Shown here piece by piece: positions 12,919 to 24,200 of a stretch of DNA of 64,000 nucleotides (positions within the stretch are counted from its first letter, which is position 1; the number at the start of each line of letters is the position of its first letter). Origin of the DNA: Cannabis sativa (lineage: Eukaryota > Streptophyta > Magnoliopsida > Rosales > Cannabaceae); assembly GCF_029168945.1 (NCBI RefSeq), contig NC_083601.1, positions 16,830,160-16,894,159 of the forward strand. Direction: 5' to 3'. A program made the position numbers and the translations under genes. Below the pieces are notes generated by a model. That model saw only the letters and a program-made list of their open reading frames with translations. It was not told the origin of the DNA and did no database searches.

Positions 12919-13149
12919 TGATAATTTGAAAAGAATATCAGAGTAAAAACAGTTTCCAATTATTCGGAGTCAAACATAATGTCAACACTATAATTGGCAA
13001 AACGAAAAGAAAATCATTGTTTAACTAAAAGCGGAAGCGAAACTGAATTACTTTAAAAGTAGGAATCAAGAAAGTACTGTTCACAACAATCTGAATACTA
13101 AACTGTAATTCAAGAATTAATGTGCCAACATAAATAACGTCAACTCCAA

Positions 13150-13930
13150 TATAAGTGCGCACTTTAAGCATTTGACTTCCTCTGATTTATCTTCTTGAGA
13201 TCCCTTAGCCCCTGGTTGTGCTTGCTTCTTTTCATATTTTCTTTATCCTTTGTTGGGCTTGAGTTGAGAAACAAAGTGAGAATACTCATTCTTCTGATTT
13301 TGTTAGCTTGCTTGTTTTAGCTACACACTGAGAAATAAGGTCACTAACACTCCATGCTTTATTATAAGTGTTTAGGCAGTCTTGATAAAGCTAAAAAAGG
13401 TAGGAAGTTCATGAAGAACTTGAAGAATAGTGTAAAAGTAGGGAAAAGGAATATTATGACCTTTCAACTCGGACTGAACATTAATAATATTTAAAATAAA
13501 ACCTCGCCCTCCTTCGATTTATCATACTGAATGGTTCTCATTTCATCCATAAAATGTCCAACTGCAGTGTTTTCACTAGTGTCATATAATTTTTCTACAG
13601 CATTGAAAAACTCATTAGCATTTGAGGTGTTTGGCAAACCATTAAATGAATGTTATGGAATTGAACTTTCATAACAATGAGACTTAGATGATTTGAATTT
13701 TTCCATTGTGCATGAAGAATTTTCTAGGCAACAATGCCGATATTAGTAAGATCAGCAGATTTTTCTTCTCGAAGGCATAAGTCCAAATTTATTATGCCTA
13801 AAGTAATTTTCACATCTCGTTTCCATGTCTTAAAGTTGGAAGCATTGAGAATTTAGATGGAAACGTTATTGTTGTTCTCACAATGGAGACCAAAAAATTC
13901 TAAAAATTAAAATTTGATCAAGCTATATAA
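13150..13930 (-). pseudogene. Copia E gag remnant
   Basis: Read on the minus strand from about 13890, the sequence gives ILNASNFKTWKRDVKITLGI and LCLREEKSADLTNI, resembling the UBN2-type Gag of plant copia elements. Single-base indels move the frame several times further on. No intact frame remains. Confidence 0.55.
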
Positions 13931-14810
13931 GCCAAGCAATTAGAAAATATTGTAGAGTCAACTGGTCATTATAAACTCCCCTTTGGGGTGAGAATATAAC
14001 ACACACATGATCTACCTTCATGAAGTTAACAATAAAGAAAAAATACATATCAATTAAGAATTTATTACCTTTGGGCAAATAAATTTCTTAAATAATATAT
14101 ATTAATTCAAACAAAAAATTATAATAAATATATATATTTAAATTATTACCTTTGGACAAATAATTAAAATATACACATTTAATATTAACTCACTTCATGG
14201 AATATGAACTAATATATATAACTACTACCTTTGGGCAAGTAATTACACATATAGCCAACCAAAATAAATATTTTCTATAACATATCAAATTTGGTGATAA
14301 AATAATCATTAAAAATTTAACAATTTTCAACCAAATTTCCAAAAGGAGATATATTAATTGCTTATAATATATTGATCATCAAAAATAAAGTGTCCACCAT
14401 AACACATTATTTTTACATCAAACAATCAAGTTTTAAAATTTTAGAACAACAAATAATGGAAAAAAGTGAAAGAAAGAATATTGGTGGAGATTACATAGTC
14501 AAGATAAATCAAATAAGAGAGTGACTATGTCATATCGAATGAGAAGAAACCCAAAAAATTTTCTATGATTTACGGATTTCGAAAAATCATCAAAAATTAT
14601 TTTTAATGTTTTTTTAACTGCATAATTATCATTAAAATAATAATAATTATTAAACGAAGTCAAAAAATTATTTAAAAATCATAGAAAAATCAGAAATTAA
14701 ATTCTAAGCATGCTGGAAAAAAAACGTCAAAAACGATGACCGGCGTGGCCCCACACGCCACCACGCGTCGCCTGTGCGAGTGGGCTTTGCGGCTGGACGA
14801 CTTTACTAAT
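13931..14810 (-). other. Copia E 5' leader (part), with repeated short motif
   Basis: No gene seen. A phrase close to TTACCTTTGGGCAAATAA recurs at about 14066, 14150 and 14227. At 14735-14805 there is a GC-rich island, including GGCGTG..CACGCC arms, in otherwise AT-rich DNA. The leader is cut at about 14811 by chromovirus D; the rest of E's leader lies at 55957-56426. Confidence 0.45.
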
Positions 14811-15129
14811 CTACCTCTTTCCCATAATTTTTGTTAAAAAAAATCCTAGGGGCATTTTGGTAATTTCACTAATTCTCCAACCCGATATTCTAATAAAATT
14901 CTAACTTAATCTGGAATATTCTCAAAATAATTCTTTCATTAACGTCGTGACATTACTAACCACATCGCTAAATTCTCACAATTGCCGGGCCCGAAAAATA
15001 TCGTATTTCATTAAATAATTTCTCAACAATTAAGCTAAGTAAGATCATAATCTTACTTCGTTTCCAAAGTAATTACATATTTAATAAAATATGTCTATTT
15101 AAATATTATTTATTTTTTGGGATATTACA
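14811..15129 (-). mobile_element. Chromovirus D, truncated 3' LTR
   Basis: Near-identical to 20829-21149, the terminal 320 bp of the full D LTR. It ends GGGATATTACA, followed by the polypurine-like tract (minus strand GGGGGATAGT). The other 2.5 kb of this LTR is missing, so its outer boundary and target duplication are lost. Confidence 0.8.
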
Positions 15130-18100
15130 ACTATCCCCCACTTATAGCAATTTCGTCCTCGAAATTTACCTGAAAAAGCTCGGGATACAACTCCCGCAGC
15201 TGCGACTCTAACTCCCAAGTCGTTGCTTCAACTTTGTTGTTCCGCCATAACACTTTAACTAGCGGAATAGTCTTGTTCCACAGCACCTTTTCTTTTCTGT
15301 TCAAAAATCTGTACCGATTGTTTCTCATATAATAAGTCTGTTTCAAATTCAATATTCTCCCAACTCCGTATATGGATTTCTTCCAGTTTGTATTTCTAAA
15401 ACCTTGAAGCATATGTTTTAAACTCTAAATAAAACATAGAGTATGGCTAGCTAATAAGCTACCCGACCTTCCCTTTCTGAAAACTCAAACGGACTGATTA
15501 ACCTGGGACTTAACTCCCCTTTCTAACCAATTTCTGAATTTTCCCTTTCATTGGAACCACCTGAAGAAAGATAGAATTCCCAACTTGAAATTTAATATTT
15601 CTACACTTAAGATCAGCATAGCTCTTTCATCCATTATACAAGCAATATACAACTTGAATCTTTAATCTTCATCAGTACCACATTAACAGTATTCTAATAA
15701 CTGTTATTATACGAAAACTCATTTAAAACCTTCCCTTCAGTATCCTTATCGGACTGATACAAAAATTTTAATTTATATCATAAAATTTCACTCAAACAAA
15801 ATGAAAAGTCCTTTATCAAGCCGGTTCCAAACCTTTCCTCGTACTTCTAAAGTTCAGAGTCAATCTGCTGGGCCACTTTTGATTCTTTCCAATATATCAA
15901 ACTATTACGTAATGCCAACAAATTCTCCTGTCAGGAACTCAATCCGTGCTCTATTTATATTTCCCAGCAAACTTTAGTGAAATCTCTTTCTGGTTATACC
16001 TAAATCTCTTCGACCTAAAGCATCCACTATCAATTACTTTTCAAAGGTGCTAGAAAATCTTACAGCTATCATCTTCAACTAACCCTAACCATAATTGCAG
16101 CTTCTTACTTAAATCCTTTCAAGTGAAGATATGTTTGTAGCCCTTGTGGTTCATATAAACTTCACACTTTTCATCAGATAGCTAATGACGCCAAACTCTC
16201 AGTCCATAAATAACCGCGCCAACTTAATATCATGATTAGAACACCACTATTTACACTCCTTCAATTGTCCAGGTGCACAAGTAATAACCCTCTTAAACTG
16301 TATCAAAACATAATCTATTCCATGTTTAGAGGTGTCGCAATAATTCATAATTTTCTCCTCACGGACTGGCAACGTTGGCACTGGTAAAATAGGTAACTTT
16401 TATTTCAATTTTTTTCACTTAATTCCATTAAGGACATAGCCATCCCTCAACAACTATCCCACAACATCCTCTTAATTCCAGAAAATTTCTAACCTTCATT
16501 GTAAATTTAGGGTCAGCGAAATTTGCATTTCTCATATTTAGCGTAAACTTATGCTTCTAGAGACGTTACAACATCATCCAAAGGAATCACAATACCCTTA
16601 CTGAAGACAATTATGAAGTCATCGGTACGAAAACTGTTCTAAGAATATCCTCTTTTCGAGTCTTCAACTGGTAATAACCAAATCGAAGACCAAACCTAGT
16701 GAAGATGATCCAGAATGAAATACTTAAACTGGTAGTTTCAAGCCCAACCTTTCTTACAACTGAATCTTCACTCCTTTCAATTCTATAGTTACCATCCAAT
16801 TCAAAATTTTGGTTACAGGTTTTACTCCCATTACCACTTCAATTCAGAATCAATTTCTCACTTAACCAATAACCCTAGTGGCTCCTCTAAAAGCATCTAG
16901 AACCTTGAGCCACAAGATTGTGTCCCAATCTTACTAATGTCCCCTTCATAATATTGGCCACACTAACTGAAAAGTTGTTACATCCCTCCCATAATAACCC
17001 CTTCAGCCTTAATCACTGGGATTAATTGATTTTGGAACCTTTGAACCTTACCCAAGAACACAAATGGGTCCTCACTTTTTGATTCAAGAGTTGCCACCTT
17101 TCTTTTCAATCGATAGTTGCATTATACATTGCAAATTAGTTCAACCCTAGTATAATATTAGATTTTTCTAAATTCAGCACAACTGAAACAACAAACTATT
17201 TCCTTGCCCTCACAATCTGGGAAGGGTTTAGACCACATACTGGAAAATAACCAGTTTTCCAGTAAACGAAAAGGTACCAGAACTACTCAGTAACACACCA
17301 TTAAATTTACACAAACTCTTAATCATTCTTCCATTCCCGCTACTATAACCATGGGCAGTTTCTTTTCAAATGGCCTAATACCCCACACTGAATGCAGGCT
17401 CTCATGTAGCGTTCATTTTACTGGTGTCCCTTGCATCTCGACCCCCTGAATGGGTTTACAAATCTTTTGTTCCCACCATGTCGGAAACTTTGGTTACCTT
17501 AAATTCTCCCACTAGGACCCATAACTGGTGGGTTGGTAAATTTTTTTTTTTTAAGATCGTTAGGTTTAACACTTTTTACCCATTCCAACACTAGACAGTT
17601 ACTTTCATGAATCTCCTTTCATATTATGTCTTTCGTAATCTAGTTCTTGCACCCCCAACAGTAAGGGTTAGCTCAACCATCTGAGCATAAAACCAGACAA
17701 CTTCTAGTTGCTTAGCCATTATATCTACATTCTGAATGATATACTCTTCCCACCTTCAATTAGATTTAACCCTTCTAGCAGCCTTAGCAACTACTCCATC
17801 AAAACAAAACTTTACCAATCGGTCCAGCTTAGTGTCATCCTCCATCACTGTGCTGCCCGGGATTAACCATACAGGTTCTATTACCTTGTCACTAAAGTAA
17901 TCTCTAACTTCATAAGATACATTTACTCTCGGTCTTATGGTAGTGGAAGATTCATACCCACACCACCTACCCCAAGCTTAGCAGGCTCGCAATCATTCTT
18001 ACTAGATTGCCTCAAGTACACCTTCTAGTACACTCATGACCATTCCTTGCTCATAGTTAGAATCTTTCTAACTAAAACTAATGCTAATAAGCATTACCGT

Positions 18101-18320
18101 ACATGCATAAATATACTCAGCAACTTTATATCAAAACTTATCATGCTTCTCTAACAACTTACACATTTTAAATAAGAAAACAATTCACATAATCAATAAA
18201 TAATTCACTAATCAACTAATAATTAACACTTACTAGACCATGAGTCGAACGAGTCTTCGCAGCCAATGTACATATCAAACCAGTCTTCAGGATCTTTAAA
18301 CCTTGGTCACTCTGATACCA
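15130..18320 (-). pseudogene. Chromovirus D internal region, heavily decayed gag-pol
   Basis: Minus-strand gypsy element with a recognisable chromodomain end at 15412-15131 (IPLVKVLWRNNKVEATTWELES, then LYPELFQ). At about 16799-16611 there is a decayed reverse transcriptase block resembling IFTR.GLR.GYYQLK. Around 17050-17170 lies sequence parallel to the post-protease region of element C. The order on the minus strand is gag, protease, reverse transcriptase, integrase, chromodomain. No frame is long enough to be functional. A primer-site-like ACTCTGATACCA (18309-18320, one mismatch to tRNA-iMet) lies just before the LTR. Confidence 0.7.
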
Positions 18321-18946
18321 TGTTGTAACGCCCGACCCTCAGGGACGCCGCGTGTGTGCTTTTAAAAAAACTTATTATCACTAATCTATAAATTTTGGAA
18401 AAATGTGGTTTAATTTAAATCTTGATATAAATTCAAAATAAAGACTTTCATTATAAATACTGTCGTAATATAAGGATCCCCTGTTTATAAAATAAAAATA
18501 TTCTTTTACAATAGTTTACATTTCCAAACATAGAAAGGAATTCGATCCTGCTTCCCAGAAGCCAAGACCCCAAGGCTGATATGTACATTGCTGGGAGACC
18601 TTAGACTCATGGCCGAACACAACTTCTAATTTCCTTACCTGCATCACGAAGCACCCGTGAGTCACAATGACTCAGCAAGAAAAGCTACTAATTAGACATT
18701 ATGGAAAGTACAGGCAGATTTCATAATAATATAATATACATACCGGTAGGACTTACATATGTCAATCTACATATACAAAAATAACATAACGCTTATGTAA
18801 GCACGCTTAGTACATAATAAAGTATATTTATAGCTATTCATAATCAACCATCTCAGTGGTTCATAAAGTATCCTAATCACACATCATTATAAACACTCAC
18901 TTTCAGTACTTCATAAATCACTCTAATTCATATATTACAGTAACCA

Positions 18947-19041
18947 CATAATCTCAGTGCCTCATAAAGCACTCAAACACATAATCTTAGTGCTTCATAA
19001 AGCACTCAAACACATAATCTTAGTGCTTCATAAAGCACTCA
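18947..19041. repeat. 33-bp tandem repeat, 3 units
   Basis: CATAATCT.AGTGC.TCATAAAGCACTCAAACA is repeated head to tail, the last unit partial. Weaker relatives extend left to about 18840 and reappear near 19200. Confidence 0.85.
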
Positions 19042-19372
19042 ATTCTTACATCCCTACAACATGTATTTTTACCCCCTGTCAGTTACAGAGACCAATTTCA
19101 TAAGTAATATAACGTTCATTCAATCATACCATAACACAATATATTTAGTTACAACTCATCACATAATAACACGCTTGATCGTTCCACAACTTCATAACCA
19201 CATAATTTAGGTACTTCATAAAGTACCCCTACCACTCGTTAACCACGAGCTGTATATGTCACTATCGTTGTCCGATACAACAAACGATAAGTAAGAAACC
19301 TATCCGCGGTTTCAGGAGTAATTACTCATAACGGTAATAACCGTTTCTTTTACTCAATCAAAATCGAGCCAC

Positions 19373-19760
19373 AACGATAATAATCGTTTCATAATACTTC
19401 CCTCGATCATAATCGAGTCAAACGATAATAATCGTTTCATAATATTTCCCCTCGATCATAATCGAGTCAAACGATAATAATCGTTTCATAATATTTCCCC
19501 TCGATCATAATCGAGTCAAACAATAATAATCGTTTCATAATATTTCCCTCGATCATAATCAAGTCAAACGATATTAATCGTTTCATAATATTTCCCTCGA
19601 TCATAATCGAGTCAAACGATAATAATCGTTTCATTTAGTTTCCCCTCGATCATAATCGAGTCAAACGATAATAATCGTTTCATAATATTTCCCCTCGATC
19701 ATAATCGAGTCAAACGATAATAATCGTTTCATAATATTTCCCTCGATCATAATCGAGTCA
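19373..19760. repeat. 48-49 bp minisatellite, 8 units, inside LTR D
   Basis: Eight head-to-tail units, each with CGATAATAATCG followed by TTTCATAATATTTCCCCTCG and ATCATAATCGAGTCAAA. Each unit contains two short dyads, CGATaataATCG and TCGATcatAATCGA. Units differ by a few substitutions and one-base length changes. Confidence 0.92.
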
Positions 19761-20149
19761 CATCCAGTACATATCGTTAACCTCGATTAGGATTAAGTCA
19801 CAACAACGTATAACTAGATTTCGATCTTAATCGAAACTGTAACAATCATAACATTAACTTTATACAAGTTTTAATACTTTTCTTACCTTAGTTCAGAAGT
19901 CAAGAGTACGAGCCGACCTGAGTGGAAAACAAGCTAGGCGATCCCGGTCCTATGTCACGACAATTAAAACTCAAATGAATACCTTAACTTGATATTTTTT
20001 GGATCAAAACCCTAATTTAAAACCGATTAGACTTAGCCTTAACCAACTTTAAAATAGCTTAAATCACTCAAAAACATTCAAAGGCAGGTACTAGGTTCCA
20101 CCCCGAGTCAAAACAGGGTTCGGAGAAAACTCGAGAAATTTTTCCCCTG

Positions 20150-20205
20150 CTGTAACCGGTCGACCGGTTCTGGTACACCAGAACCAACCGGTCGACCGGT
20201 TGCTG
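20150..20205. repeat. GC-rich palindromic motif pair in LTR D
   Basis: AACCGGTCGACCGGTT-type palindromes occur twice, flanking TCTGGTACACCAGAACCA, itself a dyad (TCTGGT..ACCAGA). A similar motif is present in the LTR of element C at 23105-23200 and 54785-54880. Confidence 0.75.
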
Positions 20206-21149
20206 TCACACCAGAAAAATTCTTGGTTTTCTTCCCCAACTCGAACCAAAACCATTACAGACCTAAATTGCATTTCCAGAACAGTTCAATATACCAAGTA
20301 CAACATATCCAACACATCATTTAATCACAATTCACCATTTAGCTCAAAATCACCATCTCACATGAAAATTAAGCTCAAATTGCTTAATCAAATACATTCA
20401 ATCTAACACAGCCATTAAAATTACATGATTCAAACTTCAATACACCGTAAAACAGACCTAAAAACACCATCACAACCCAAACTAAACCAACAGCCACGAA
20501 ATCCCAAAACCCTCATCCAAAACCAACCTAAATTAGTGATGTTTTCAATCCCCAAGGAAAAGAACTTACCTCCAAAGCTTCTAGGATGATCTTGGGTATC
20601 CAATCTGCTCAAAAACTGAGAGAAATCAAAATGAATCCCCTGGTTTTGGCTAGGTCTAGGTCACAAAAAAGAGAGAAGGAGAAGAGATGAGGCTTCCTTG
20701 CCTTGGAAGTTTTCTTTCTAAAATGAGGTTTTTCCATCCCTTTTCTTTTCATTTCTTTCCTTTTATAAATAATAGGCAACAGTAAAAAAAAATAAAAGAA
20801 GAAAAGTCAAAAATACCATCGAATTTACTAATCTACCCCTTTCCCATAATTTTTTTTAAAAAAACCCTAGGGGCAGTTTGGTAATTTCACTAATTCTCCA
20901 ACCCGATATTCTAATAAAATTCTAACTTAATCCGGAATATTCTCAAAATAATTCTTTCATTAACGTCGTGACATTACTAACCACATCGCTAAATTCTCAC
21001 AATTGCCGGGCCCGAAAATATCGTATTTCATTAAATAATTTCTCAACAATTAAGCTAAGTAAGATCATAATCTTACTTCGTTTCCAAAGTAATTACATAT
21101 TTAATAAAATATGTCTATTTAAATATTATTTATTTTTTGGGATATTACA

Positions 21150-22730
21150 ACTATCCCCCACTTATAGGAGTTTCGTCCTCGAAATTTACCTCAAAAGCTC
21201 GGGATACAACTCCCGCAGCTGCGACTCTAACTCCCAAGTCGTTGCTTCAACTTTGCTGTTCCGCCATAACACTTTAACTAGCGGAATAGTCTTGTTCCAC
21301 ATTACCTTTTCTTTTCTGTTCAAAAATCTGTACCGATTGTTTCTCATATAACAAGTCTGTTTGAAATTCAATATTCTCCCAACTCCGTATATGGATTTCT
21401 TCCACTTTGTATTTCTAAAACCTTGAAGCATATGTTTTAAACTCTAAATAAAACAGAGAGTATGGCTAGCTAATAAGCTACCCGACCTTCCCTTTCTGAA
21501 AACTCAAACGGACTGATTAACCTGGGACTTAACTCCCCTTTCTAACCAATTTCTGAATTTTCCCTTTCATTGGAACCACCTGAAGAAAGATAGAATTCCC
21601 AACTTGAAATTTAATATTTCTACACTTAAGATCAGCATAGCTCTTTCATCCATTATACAAGCAATATACAACTTGAATCTTTAATCTGCATCAGTACCAC
21701 ATTAACAGTATTCTAATAACTGTTATTATACGAAAACTCATTTAAAACCTTGCATTCAGTATCCTTATCGGACTGATACACTAATTTTAATTTATATCAT
21801 AAAATTTCCCTCAAACAAAATCAAAAGTCCTTTATCAAGCCGGTTCCAAACCTTTCCTTGTACTTCTAAAGTTCAGAGTCAATCTGCTGGGCCACTTTTG
21901 ATTCTTTTCAATATATCAAACTATTACGTAATGCCAACAAATTCTCCTGTCAGGAACTCAATCCGTGCTATATTTATATTTCCCAGCAAACTTTAGTGAA
22001 ATCTCTTTCTGGTTATACCTAAATCTCTTCGACCTAAAGCATCCACTATCAATTACTTTTCAAAGGTGCTCGAAAATCTTACAGCTATCATCTTCAACTA
22101 ACCCTAACCATAATTGCAGCTTCTTACTTAAATCCTTTCAAGTGAAGATATGTTTGAAGCCCTTGTGGTTCATATAAACTTCACACTTTTGATCAGATAG
22201 CTAATGACGCCAAACTCTCAGTCCATAAATAACCGCGCCAACTTAATATCATGATTAGAACACCATTATTTACACTCCTTCAATTGTCCAGGTGCACAGG
22301 CAATAACCCTCTTAAACTGTATCAAAACGTAATCTATTCCATGTTTAGAGGTGTCGCAATAATTCATAATTTTCTCCTCACGGACTGGCGACGTTAGCAC
22401 TGGTGCAATAGGTAACTTTTATTTCAATTTTTTTCACTTAATTCCATTAAGGACATAAACATCCCTCAACAACTATCCCACAACATCCTGTTAATTGCAG
22501 AAAATTTCTAACCTTCATTGTAAATTTAGGGTCAGCAAAATTTGCATTTCTCATATTTAGCGTAAACTTATGCTTCTAGAGACGTTAAAACATTATCCAA
22601 AGGAATCACAATACCCTTACTGAAGACAATTATGAAGTCATCGGTACGAAAACTGTTTTAAGAATATCCTCCTTTCGAGTCTTCAACCGGTAATAACCAG
22701 ATCGAAGACCAAACCTAGTGAAGATGATCC
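21150..22730 (-). pseudogene. Second, truncated copy of the chromovirus D internal region
   Basis: Near-identical to 15130-16710, including the chromodomain fragment (21431-21186, IPLVKVLWRNSKVEATTWELES). The copy stops abruptly after AAGATGATCC at 22730, inside the decayed reverse transcriptase. The layout LTR-internal-LTR-internal therefore reflects a tandem or recombined element and not a simple insertion. Confidence 0.8.
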
Positions 22731-22756
22731 TTCCCTAAAATTATTCAACGTAAAAT

Positions 22757-24199
22757 TATTCACTATACCAATACACTCTATACTATAACCGTATAAGTGT
22801 TGGTAGTGCAAATAACATTTTAAGCATGCATATAGACATAACATATACATACACTCAGATATTCATATCACACATTATATACAGTTCTTACCTTCTTTCT
22901 GAATTCAAGTGTGCTGGCCGACCTGAACGAAAATTCTTGTGCTAGATGGATGCCCTAATCACATGAATTATAACATAGATGAGTGACTCGCTAAATCACT
23001 TCTCGGGGACTTAAACTTGAAACTAAAAGTTTCCCTATCGATAAATAACATGGCAATACCCTAAATATTTCAAAAATGGGAAAAACTAGGGTTCCAAAAA
23101 CTCCCCCAACCGGCAGACCGGTTGCCAACCAGAAGTCCAGTTTTGGGTCACCAGCCGGTCGACCGGTTGCTACAGGTGCCCCAGAACTGGAAGTCCGGTT
23201 CTGTGCTGAGAACCCGAAAAATGCCCCCATGACCTCAAAATCCAACCAAACTTTACCAAACTCTCCAGTACACCTATACAATGCATTTACAACCTAATTC
23301 AACCAGAAAAATCACAGAACAAACCAATAAATTCCAACTTGCCATAAAAGACCTAAACTTGAGTTTCAAAGCTCAAGATTACCCAATTCCATCTCCACCT
23401 TTCAAAACTAATAATCAGAGCTTAAAAACAACTCAAAACTAACCTAGAAATCAGATTACACAATCTTTAAACCTTAACAACCCCTATTCTCAAAAATCAC
23501 ATGCTCAACCAAAGAAAAAAGCTTCAAAACACATAACCAAGAGTTCTAGGGTTTACCTCCACTTCAAGAACACTTAATCCTTAGCTTAATTCCAGAAAAT
23601 TGAGGAGGAGAAGTTGTCTTTTCTCTGGTTTTTGCCTCAGCCGAGAGAGAGAAAGAGAACTTCAAGGGAAAAATGCTATTTCCTTCTAATTTTCTTTTTT
23701 TGATTTCTTTAATTGGAAAAAGGATTTTTAATTAATCCTTTGATGCCCAAATAATTGCTATGTGTCAACCTCAAAATCAGCCACCTATCCCACCATATAA
23801 AATTACTAAAATACCCCTTAAACATAAAACTAGGGTATGTCTAAAGCTAGGGGTAAATTGGTCAAATCCCATAACCCCGCTCAATCCCGATAATTTATTT
23901 TCTCAAAAATATTTCCCACTAAGAAATAAGGTTCTAAACTTACCCTTGTGATCAAACTAGCCATCCATCGCATTTTCCGTTGTCGCCGAGCAAAAATTAC
24001 AAAAATTGCATATTTCACATATAAGCTAAATAATACCCCTAGAGTTTAATAAAATCTCCGGAATTGAGAAATTATAACTCTAATATTTATTTCTAAATAT
24101 TGGGGTCCACAATTAAATAAATTCATAAATAATAATGAAATAACAAAAATTAGTGCTAATTGCGTTTTGCTAATCCAAATTACTAAAGCGGTCATTACA
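22757..24199 (-). mobile_element. Chromovirus C, truncated 3' LTR
   Basis: Matches 54447-55956 of the complete 5' LTR and ends GCGGTCATTACA, followed by the polypurine tract (minus strand ACGGGGGGATAAT). About 630 bp of the distal end is missing. The junction with D (22731-22756) is a filler of repeated TAAAATTATTCA. Confidence 0.82.
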
Positions 24200-24200
24200 A

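Larger units (their letters stand above)
18324..21149 (-). mobile_element. Full LTR of chromovirus D (2.8 kb)
   Basis: Starts TGTAACGCCCGACCC and ends GGGATATTACA on the plus strand, preceded by a primer site and followed by a polypurine-like tract. That is the configuration of an LTR shared by two internal regions. It holds two tandem repeat arrays and a GC-rich palindromic motif, described separately. Open frames inside it (for example 20091-20273) have no recognisable domain. Confidence 0.8.

Noticed and set aside
19373..19760. Regular repeats resembling a CRISPR array
   Set aside because: Units are contiguous with no variable spacers and lie inside a plant LTR; it is a minisatellite.
20968..21351. 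127-codon plus-strand frame across the end of LTR D
   Set aside because: It crosses the LTR/internal boundary and opposes the chromodomain frame; no domain.
22991..23297. Overlapping frames on both strands in LTR C (96 and 73 codons)
   Set aside because: The shared TGRPV-like peptides come from the palindromic GC cassette; a protein is not supported by either LTR copy being intact.
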